From: Lachnospiraceae bacterium
GTDB lineage: Bacteria; Bacillota; Clostridia; Lachnospirales; Lachnospiraceae
Direction of reading: 5' to 3'
DNA length: 11,126 nt
Assembly: GCA_021202715.1 (NCBI GenBank)
Contig: JAJQCL010000077.1
Coordinates: forward strand, 1 to 11,126
Shown here: positions 6,002 to 11,126 of the stretch, one piece after another
How the letters are laid out: each line of letters begins with the position of its first letter
How positions within the stretch are numbered: the stretch's first letter is position 1
The notes under the pieces: model-generated
Told to the model about the DNA's origin: nothing
The model's input: the letters and a program-made list of their open reading frames with translations, nothing else
Databases searched by the model: none
Translations under genes and position numbers: made by a program

Positions 6002-7129
6002 GTGGAGAAAGACAATTTTTTGAAGCAGTTGGACAAGCTGGTGGAACTGGGCCGATCCAAGCATAATGCGTTGGATATCAATGATATCAACGACTTCTTC
6101 AAGGGAGAAAAGCTGGATGCGGAGCAGATGGAAAGCGTCTACAATTACCTGGAAAGCAAGAACATCGATGTGCTGCGGGTCATGACTGATGAACCTACAG
6201 CGGTCGAGGAGATGGTGCTCGAGGACGACGACGACAATTTCTCCGTGAATGAGGAGGAAGAAGAGGAGATCGATCTGGACGCCATCGATTTGCTGGACGG
6301 CATCGGCACAGAGGATCCGGTGCGTATGTATCTGAAGGAGATTGGTACGGTGCCGCTTCTGACGGCTGAGGAGGAACTGGAGCTCGCAAAACGGAAGTCC
6401 GAGGGCGACGAACGGGCCAAGGACCGGTTGATCGAGGCGAATCTGCGTCTGGTCGTCAGCATTGCCAAGCGCTACACCGGCCGGGGCATGAGTTTTCTGG
6501 ATCTGGTGCAGGAGGGCAATCTGGGCCTGATCAAGGGCGTGGAGAAGTTTGATTACACCAAAGGATATAAGCTGAGTACATATGCGACCTGGTGGATTCG
6601 TCAGTCCGTGACGCGGGCTCTGGCTGATCAGGCGCGGACGATTCGTGTGCCGGTGCATATGGGGGAGACCATCAACAAGATGTCCAAGATGCAGCGGAAG
6701 CTGACGCTGGAGCTGGGCTATGAACCCTCCACGGCGGAGTTAGCGCAGGCGCTGGATATGACCGAGGAGAAGGTCATGGAGATCATGCAGATCGCCCGTG
6801 AACCGGCCTCTCTGGAGACACCCATCGGCGAGGAGGACGACTCCAATCTGGGCGATTTCGTGGCGGACAGCAATGCGGTCACGCCGGAGGGCAACGTGGA
6901 GTCTGTCATGCTCCGCGAGCACATTGATGTTCTCCTCGATGATCTGAAGGACCGGGAGAAGCAGGTCGTTATCCTCCGTTTTGGTCTGGAGGACGGGCAT
7001 CCGCGCACCCTCGAGGAGGTCGGCAAGGAATTCAATGTCACCCGCGAGCGTATCCGTCAGATCGAGGCCAAGGCCCTGCGGAAGCTGCGCAATCCGGTGC
7101 GCAGCAAGCGGATCCGGGATTTTCTGTAA
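6002..7129 (+). CDS. rpoD: Primary sigma factor RpoD (SigA)
   Basis: This 375-residue protein is the vegetative sigma-70 that directs RNA polymerase to -35/-10 promoters. Region 1.1 spans about 1-60, followed by an acidic linker (about 72-95, with runs of D and E). Region 1.2 starts at DPVRMYLKEIG (105-115). Region 2 includes LDLVQEGNLGLIKGVEKFDY, STYATWWIRQSVTRALADQA and RTIRVPVHM (to 210). Region 3 spans about 215-290. Region 4 ends in the VTRERIRQIEAKALRKLR helix-turn-helix and RSKRIRDFL. Length matches Firmicute SigA (about 370). The start is GTG 6002, preceded by GGGGAGAGAGG (5985-5995); no in-frame ATG fits. GYKLST replaces the commoner GFKFST in region 2. The usual dnaG partner is not upstream; a lipid kinase gene is. 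A terminator follows within five nt. Confidence 0.97.
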   Translation: MEKDNFLKQLDKLVELGRSKHNALDINDINDFFKGEKLDAEQMESVYNYLESKNIDVLRVMTDEPTAVEEMVLEDDDDNFSVNEEEEEEIDLDAIDLLDGIGTEDPVRMYLKEIGTVPLLTAEEELELAKRKSEGDERAKDRLIEANLRLVVSIAKRYTGRGMSFLDLVQEGNLGLIKGVEKFDYTKGYKLSTYATWWIRQSVTRALADQARTIRVPVHMGETINKMSKMQRKLTLELGYEPSTAELAQALDMTEEKVMEIMQIAREPASLETPIGEEDDSNLGDFVADSNAVTPEGNVESVMLREHIDVLLDDLKDREKQVVILRFGLEDGHPRTLEEVGKEFNVTRERIRQIEAKALRKLRNPVRSKRIRDFL

Positions 7130-7132
7130 GTA

Positions 7133-7180
7133 AAAAACAGCTCTTGTTTCCCACCAATAGAGGGAGCAAGAGCTGTTTTT
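7133..7180. terminator. Bidirectional terminator between rpoD and the ABC-F gene
   Basis: AAAAACAGCTCTTG (7133-7146) is the exact reverse complement of CAAGAGCTGTTTTT (7167-7180). TCCC/GGGA (7149-7152/7162-7165) extends the stem inside. The flanking A and T runs give each strand a U-rich tail. It sits between the stops of two convergent genes (7129 and 7190) and serves both. Confidence 0.93.
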
Positions 7181-7189
7181 ATTATAGGA

Positions 7190-8821
7190 TCAGTTATCCT
7201 CCAACGTAGCTGCCGTGTAGACCTGTCGCTTCATGGCCATCTCGTCGCTGGCCAGATACTCGTCATAGGTGGTGATCTTGTCGATCAGCTTGCCGCCGAT
7301 GAGCTCCATGATGCGGTTGGCTGTGGTTTCCACGATCTGATGGTCGCGGGAGGTGAAAAGCAGCACGCCGGGGAACTTGATCAGCCCGTTGTTCAGCGCA
7401 GTGATCGATTCCATATCCAGGTGGTTGGTGGGCTCGTCGAAGATCAGGCAGTTGGCGCCCGAGATCATCATCTTCGAGAACATGCAGCGCACCCGTTCGC
7501 CGCCGGAGAGGACATTCAGCCGCTTCATGCCGTCGTCCCCGGCGAAGAGCATGCGCCCGAGGAAGCCGCGGACATAGGTGACGTCCTTGATCTCCGAGTA
7601 GCCGGTCAGCCAGTCAGTGATCGTGTAATCGCTCTGAAATTCCGCCGAATTGTCCTTGGGGAAATACGCCAGAGAGGTGGTAACGCCCCATTTGTAGCTG
7701 CCCTCATCCGGCTCCAGCTCGCCGGTCAGGATCTGGAACAGAGTGGTCTTGGCCAGCTCGTCCGAGCCGACGAAAGCGACCTTGTCCTCGCGGGTCAGCG
7801 TGAAGGAAATGTCGTCCAGCACCTTGATGCCATCCATGGTCTTGGAGAGGTTCTTCACCTCCAGTACATCGTTGCCGATGGAGCGCTCCGGCCGGAAATC
7901 GATGTAGGGATATTTGCGGCTGGAGGGACGGATCTCATCCAGCTGAATCTTCTCCAGAGCCCGCTTCCGCGACGTGGCCTGTTTGGACTTGGAAGCATTG
8001 GCAGAGAAACGCTGAATGAACTCCTGCAGCTCTTTGATCTTTTCTTCCTTTTTCTTATTCGCTTCCTTCATCTGACGGATCATCAGCTGGCTGGACTCAT
8101 ACCAGAAATCATAGTTCCCGGCGTAGAGCTGAATCTTGCCATAGTCGATGTCCGCGATCTGCGTGCAGACCTTGTTGAGGAAATAGCGGTCGTGGGAGAC
8201 CACAATGACGGTATTTTCAAAATTGATGAGGAACTCCTCCAGCCAGGCGATGGCCGCCAGATCCAGATGGTTGGTCGGCTCGTCGAGCAGCAGGATGTCC
8301 GGGTTCCCAAAGAGAGCCTGCGCCAGCAGCACCTTCACCTTCTCACTTCCGTTCAGCTCCTTCATATATTTATAATGGAGCTCCGGCTCGATCCCCAGAC
8401 CATTTAACAGCGAGGCTGCGTCGGACTCTGCCTCCCAGCCGTCCATACCGGCGAATTCCGCTTCTAGCTCGCTGGCGCGGATGCCGTCCTCCTCGGTGAA
8501 GTCGGCCTTGGCATACAGGGCATCTTTTTCACGCATGATCTCGATCAGGCGGGGATTCCCCAGCATGACGGTGTCCAGGACCGTCTCCTCGTCATACTGG
8601 AAATGATCCTGTTTCAGGAAGGACAGGCGCTCGCCGGGCGTGATGATGACCTCTCCCTTCGTGGGTTCCAGTTCCCCGGTCAGAATACGCAGGAAGGTGG
8701 ACTTCCCGGCGCCGTTGGCGCCGATGAGGCCGTAGCAGTGGCCGGGGACGAACTTGACATTGACATCTTCAAAGAGCGCGCTCTTGCCGAAGCGCAGGGA
8801 CACGTTGCTGACGGTAATCAT
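7190..8821 (-). CDS. ykpA: ABC-F family ATPase, YkpA/YbiT type
   Basis: This 543-residue protein has two ATP-binding domains and no membrane segment, so it is an ABC-F protein acting at the ribosome, not a transporter. Domain 1 has GANGAGKST (34-42), a divergent signature LNGSEKVK (156-163), LLLDEPTNHLD (177-187) and SHDR (209-212). A charged linker at about 240-300 follows. Domain 2 has LSGGE (438-442) and IFDEPTNHLD (460-469). The opening MITVSNVSLRFGKSALFEDV and YDFWYESSQL resemble B. subtilis YkpA and E. coli YbiT; known ABC-F antibiotic-resistance groups look different. Domain 2 is degenerate: Walker A reads GSDELAKTT (352-360), and the H-switch is SRDH with Arg492 in place of His. ATG 8821 is chosen because the homology starts there and GGAGGA (8831-8836) is nine nt away; a 12-residue upstream extension is leader sequence. 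Confidence 0.92.
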   Translation of the reverse strand: MITVSNVSLRFGKSALFEDVNVKFVPGHCYGLIGANGAGKSTFLRILTGELEPTKGEVIITPGERLSFLKQDHFQYDEETVLDTVMLGNPRLIEIMREKDALYAKADFTEEDGIRASELEAEFAGMDGWEAESDAASLLNGLGIEPELHYKYMKELNGSEKVKVLLAQALFGNPDILLLDEPTNHLDLAAIAWLEEFLINFENTVIVVSHDRYFLNKVCTQIADIDYGKIQLYAGNYDFWYESSQLMIRQMKEANKKKEEKIKELQEFIQRFSANASKSKQATSRKRALEKIQLDEIRPSSRKYPYIDFRPERSIGNDVLEVKNLSKTMDGIKVLDDISFTLTREDKVAFVGSDELAKTTLFQILTGELEPDEGSYKWGVTTSLAYFPKDNSAEFQSDYTITDWLTGYSEIKDVTYVRGFLGRMLFAGDDGMKRLNVLSGGERVRCMFSKMMISGANCLIFDEPTNHLDMESITALNNGLIKFPGVLLFTSRDHQIVETTANRIMELIGGKLIDKITTYDEYLASDEMAMKRQVYTAATLEDN

Positions 8822-8840
8822 GAAATGAAATCCTCCTTGG

Positions 8841-8875
8841 GCCGCCGGGGGCGGCATACGGTCACGGGTCTGACC
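8841..8875 (-). promoter_or_regulatory. Hairpins in the leader of the ABC-F gene
   Basis: Read on the minus strand, the roughly 90-nt leader contains GGTCA/TGACC (8875-8871 with 8864-8860, 6-nt loop). Next is a perfect GC-only 6-bp hairpin (8855-8850 with 8846-8841, 3-nt loop) ending four nt before the AAGGAGGA site. Such a stem beside the ribosome binding site could affect initiation; no T run follows, so it is not a terminator. A five-codon frame (ATG CTG CAT TTT GAA TAA) starts upstream at about 8903. Confidence 0.4.
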
Positions 8876-8920
8876 GGTCTTCTTCTTTATTCAAAATGCA
8901 GCATATGAATTGCCGCACAC

Positions 8921-8949
8921 ATCATAGCATCGTTCTCAGAAAAAGTCAA
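8921..8949 (-). promoter_or_regulatory. SigA-type promoter of the ABC-F gene
   Basis: On the minus strand, TTGACT (8949-8944), a 17-bp spacer and TATGAT (8926-8921) form a near-consensus promoter, with TGC just before the -10. The start is expected near 8914, leaving a leader of about 93 nt. Confidence 0.8.
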
Positions 8950-9018
8950 AGAAATCCGAGAAAGTGAAGGCTCATTCATCATTTCCCGCGTACCATTGAA
9001 AGCACATCACATTTCCCA

Positions 9019-9048
9019 GAATAAAATCCCTGCCGATTCGCCACACTA
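9019..9048 (+). promoter_or_regulatory. SigG-like promoter of spoVAD
   Basis: GAATA (9019-9023), 18 bp and CACACTA (9042-9048) match the SigG pattern GHATR-N18-CATNHTA except for one base in the -10. Forespore SigG expression is what is known for spoVA operons. The start would fall near 9055, about 24 nt before the spoVAD ATG. The small CTATC/GATAG inverted repeat (9052-9065) lies in the leader. Confidence 0.6.
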
Positions 9049-9078
9049 TTCCTATCAATCGATAGCAGGAGGGAAGAA

Positions 9079-10083
9079 ATGATTCGGGGAAAGGCCAGTA
9101 TCGAATTTGAAAATCCGCCTCATATTCTGGGAAGCGGGAGTATTGTGGGTCAAAAGGAGGCGGAGGGGCCTTTAGGTGCGTGCTTTGACGAGGTATCGGA
9201 GGATCCGCTCTTCGGGCAGGACAGCTGGGAGGCAGCGGAGAGCGCCATGCAGAGGCGGGCGGCGCAGATCGCCATCGAGGCGGCGGGCCTGACAAAGGAA
9301 GAAATCCGTTATGGATTTGCCGGGGATCTGTTGGGGCAGCTCATCGCTACTTCGTTTGGGCTGATCGATCTGCAGCTGCCTCTTTTCGGCCTTTACGGCG
9401 CCTGCTCCACTATGGGGGAGGCTCTCTGCCTCGGCGCGATGGCGCAGGCGGCGGGCTACGCCGAGCGGGTGCTGTGCCTGGCGTCCAGTCATTTCGCTTC
9501 GGCGGAGAAGGAATTTCGCTTCCCGCTCGGCTATGGTTCGCAGCGGCCTGAATCGACCACCTGGACGGTGACGGGCTGCGGAGCGGTCGTCCTCGGAAGC
9601 TGCGGCGGAGCCGTGAAGATCACCGGGGTGACGCCGGGGAAGATCGTGGATCTGGGTGTGAAGGATTCCATGAATATGGGCGCAGCCATGGCGCCGGCCG
9701 CAGCCGACCTGATCATGCAGAACCTGATCGATTTCGATATCACGCCGGATTACTATGACTGGATTTACACCGGCGATCTGGGAACCGTGGGACAGCGCGC
9801 CCTGATCGATCTGCTGAAAGAGGAGGGCGTGTGTCTGGAGGGCTTCCACCGCGACTGCGGTATCGAGATCTATGACGCCGCGCGGCAGGACACGCACGCC
9901 GGAGGCAGTGGCTGCGGCTGCTCCGCTGTGACATTGTGCGCGCAGATCCTCCCACGTCTGCGAGAGGGACGCTGGAAGAGGATCCTCTTTATACCGACCG
10001 GCGCGCTGCTCTCCACGGTCAGCTTCAACGAGGGTCAGCCAATTCCCGGGATCGCCCACGGGGTGATGCTGGAGAGAGTGTGA
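9079..10083 (+). CDS. spoVAD: Stage V sporulation protein AD (SpoVAD)
   Basis: SpoVAD is a thiolase-fold protein of the SpoVA complex. It binds dipicolinic acid and is needed for its movement across the spore inner membrane. The 334-residue product spans the whole family length (about 335-340). Recognisable parts are the opening SIEFENPPHILGSGSIVG, AGDLLGQLIATSFG, the thiolase-like YGACSTMGEAL around Cys109, FPLGYGSQRPESTTWTVTG, YDWIYTGDLGTVG and DTHAGGSGCGCSA, ending in HGVMLERV. It contains many Cys residues. ATG 9079 follows AGGAGGG (9067-9073) by five nt. spoVAE follows 10 nt after the stop, its ribosome binding site overlapping the last base of the stop codon. spoVAC, normally directly upstream, is absent here; the neighbour is the divergent ABC-F gene. 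Confidence 0.97.
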   Translation: MIRGKASIEFENPPHILGSGSIVGQKEAEGPLGACFDEVSEDPLFGQDSWEAAESAMQRRAAQIAIEAAGLTKEEIRYGFAGDLLGQLIATSFGLIDLQLPLFGLYGACSTMGEALCLGAMAQAAGYAERVLCLASSHFASAEKEFRFPLGYGSQRPESTTWTVTGCGAVVLGSCGGAVKITGVTPGKIVDLGVKDSMNMGAAMAPAAADLIMQNLIDFDITPDYYDWIYTGDLGTVGQRALIDLLKEEGVCLEGFHRDCGIEIYDAARQDTHAGGSGCGCSAVTLCAQILPRLREGRWKRILFIPTGALLSTVSFNEGQPIPGIAHGVMLERV

Positions 10084-10093
10084 GGAGGATGAA

Positions 10094-10450
10094 ATGGAGT
10101 ATATCAGAGCGTTTTTGGTGGGCGGCGTGATCTGTGTTGTGGTACAGATCTTCATGGATAAAACCAAATGGATGCCGGGGCGCATCATGGTGGGCCTCGT
10201 CGTGCTGGGAACTATCCTCGGGGCGGTGGGACTCTATCCGCCCTTTCTGGAGTGGGCCGGAGCCGGAGCCGGCGTCCCGCTGCTGGGATTCGGCAATACG
10301 CTGTGGAAGGGGGTGCGCGAGGCTGTGGATCAGGATGGATTCCTCGGTGTCTTCACCGGCGGGCTCACGGCCGCTGCGGCTGGAATCTGCGGAGCGCTGG
10401 TGTTTGGCTATCTTGCATCTCTGATTTTTAAGCCGAAGATGAAGGAATAG
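10094..10450 (+). CDS. spoVAE: Stage V sporulation protein AE (SpoVAEb type)
   Basis: This 118-residue membrane protein has hydrophobic segments at about 4-20, 31-48, 54-68 and 84-112. Characteristic parts are FLVGGVICVVVQIFMDKTK, GRIMVGLVVLGTILGAVGLY, WAGAGAGVPLLGFGNTLWKG and DGFLGVFTGGLTAAAAGICG. These match SpoVAE(b), a membrane part of the dipicolinic acid channel, and the length is normal. ATG 10094 follows AGGAGG (10083-10088) by five nt; another ATG at 10089 is out of frame. It forms a two-gene unit with spoVAD, presumably from the SigG-like promoter at 9019-9048, and expression ends at the terminator at 10515-10550. No spoVAF or gerA-like gene follows. Confidence 0.95.
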   Translation: MEYIRAFLVGGVICVVVQIFMDKTKWMPGRIMVGLVVLGTILGAVGLYPPFLEWAGAGAGVPLLGFGNTLWKGVREAVDQDGFLGVFTGGLTAAAAGICGALVFGYLASLIFKPKMKE

Positions 10451-10514
10451 ATGAAAGTTCACAATCGCGTGGAGAAAGCCCGCCAGTGCAGATGAAAAGG
10501 GTGTGGCGGATAAA

Positions 10515-10550
10515 AATAGAAAGGGGCGGCGGATGCCGCTCCTTTCTATT
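10515..10550. terminator. Bidirectional terminator between spoVAE and the PBP gene
   Basis: AATAGAAAGG plus GGCGGC (10515-10530) pairs with GCCGCT plus CCTTTCTATT (10535-10550): 16 pairs with one G-U and a GGAT loop. Read on the minus strand, it continues into a T-rich run, so it best fits termination of the PBP gene. On the plus strand, the T-rich 3' arm gives a weaker stop for spoVAE. Confidence 0.85.
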
Positions 10551-10570
10551 CATCAGGGAGGTTCCCGGGG

Positions 10571-11126
10571 TTATTCATTCTCCGGTGCTGCTTCCCCTTC
10601 GGCCGTGTCCCCTCCGGAATCACCTCCGCCGGAATCATCCCCGCCTCCGGAATCGTCGTCATCGCCGCCTCCGCCGGAGTCATCCTCCCCGGTATCTGAC
10701 TTCTTTTTCTCTGTCTCTGTCTCTTCCTCTGTTTCCGCCTCCGTGGGCGCCGACGTATGGATCGAACAGCTCTGTCTGGCTTTCGAGGAAAGCGTATAGT
10801 TGTTGTCGTCGGTGGTTCCGGTCGTCTCCTCGGGGAGCTTGATGTAGACCTTTGTCTTGGTGCTGGGGCAGTATTCTGTGGGCTTCTGACCGCTCTCGCT
10901 GCAGACCTTATAGGTGTAATGGACGTCACAGGTCTCTGTCGGCTGTGTCCCTTCTACGAAATATTCTGTGTAGACCATACCGCTCCGTTTGTCCGCTGTA
11001 CAGACGCCGGATTTGGCGATCTTGCCGGATTTGGCGCAGATCTGCACCTCGACGATTCCGTCCGGGACCTCGAAGCCGATGTCATCAAGATCCTCCAGAT
11101 CGTCCACCCGGTCCAGGCTCTTCGTC
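10571..11126 (-). CDS. Class A penicillin-binding protein, C-terminal tail (cut by right edge)
   Basis: Only the last 184 residues are in the window; the frame is open to the right edge (TKSLDRVDDLEDLDD...), so the GTG at 11107 is internal, not a start. FEVPDGIVEVQIC, SGKIAKSGVC, TEYFVEGTQPTETCDVH and KVCSESGQKPTEYCP match the region after the transpeptidase domain in clostridial PBP1A-type enzymes. These polymerise and cross-link peptidoglycan outside the membrane. Six Cys residues occur in two related blocks, each starting (I/V)C-x-x-SG, and could form disulfides. The catalytic domains lie beyond the edge, so class is inferred from the tail. The final about 60 residues are low complexity: Glu/Thr/Lys, then Asp/Gly/Ser. 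The gene converges on spoVAE. Confidence 0.8.
   Translation of the reverse strand, partial: TKSLDRVDDLEDLDDIGFEVPDGIVEVQICAKSGKIAKSGVCTADKRSGMVYTEYFVEGTQPTETCDVHYTYKVCSESGQKPTEYCPSTKTKVYIKLPEETTGTTDDNNYTLSSKARQSCSIHTSAPTEAETEEETETEKKKSDTGEDDSGGGGDDDDSGGGDDSGGGDSGGDTAEGEAAPENE
10607..10690 (-). repeat. Low-complexity Gly/Ser/Asp-coding tract in the PBP tail
   Basis: This encodes alternating SGGG and DD(D) blocks near the C terminus. The plus strand is pyrimidine-rich, with repeated TCCGCC, TCCGGA and ATCATC-type units. Such tracts can change length by slippage. Acidic Gly-rich tails are frequent in Gram-positive class A PBPs; their role is not known. Confidence 0.75.

Noticed and set aside
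7340..8407. 355-codon plus-strand frame opposite the ABC-F gene
   Set aside because: It is a shadow of the ABC-F gene: no domain, no promoter, and it crosses both ATPase motifs in antisense.
9172..10188. 338-codon minus-strand frame opposite spoVAD
   Set aside because: It runs across spoVAD into spoVAE with no domain. The sense-strand genes are unambiguous.

Overview
The window looks like a chromosomal segment from an endospore-forming, fairly GC-rich Clostridia member, most like the Lachnospiraceae. The reasons are a CotJA-type coat protein, SpoVAD and SpoVAE, a Firmicute-style vegetative sigma factor, a YkpA-type ABC-F protein, and a clostridial class A penicillin-binding protein with a Cys-containing, Asp/Gly-rich tail. 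The lineage is inferred from protein style only. No mobile element, CRISPR array, rRNA or tRNA is visible.

Layout. (1) 1-284, minus: 5' part of a cotJA-like spore coat gene, not closed at the left edge, with a SigK-like promoter. (2) 363-3452, plus: a promoter, a DUF1015 gene and a MurJ/SpoVB-family flippase gene 17 nt apart, then a terminator. (3) 3405-3795: a gene-poor stretch with a strong SigA-type promoter and a roughly 230-bp structured element that forms the leader of mutY. (4) 3796-5899, plus: mutY (adenine glycosylase), then a diacylglycerol/lipid kinase of the YegS/DgkB type. (5) 5930-7129, plus: rpoD with its own near-consensus promoter and a GTG start. (6) 7133-7180: a terminator shared by rpoD and the convergent ABC-F gene (7190-8821, minus), whose promoter and leader hairpins lie at 8841-8949. 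(7) 9019-10450, plus: a SigG-like promoter, spoVAD and spoVAE. (8) 10515-10550: a terminator shared with the convergent 3' end of a class A PBP gene (10571-11126, minus, cut at the right edge).

How the genes fit together. Most of the window is housekeeping (rpoD, mutY, ABC-F) mixed with envelope and sporulation functions. The flippase and PBP serve peptidoglycan or spore-cortex synthesis. SpoVAD/SpoVAE serve dipicolinic acid uptake into the forespore under a SigG-like promoter. The CotJA-like protein belongs to the mother-cell coat.

Most worth a second look is the mutY leader. It carries nested hairpins, five copies of CGAATG in alternating orientation, and a 14-bp direct repeat whose second copy abuts the mutY ribosome binding site. 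The first about 34 bp of this element also occur, imperfectly, just behind the promoter of the DUF1015 gene. This could be a family of dispersed leader elements or a structured regulatory RNA.
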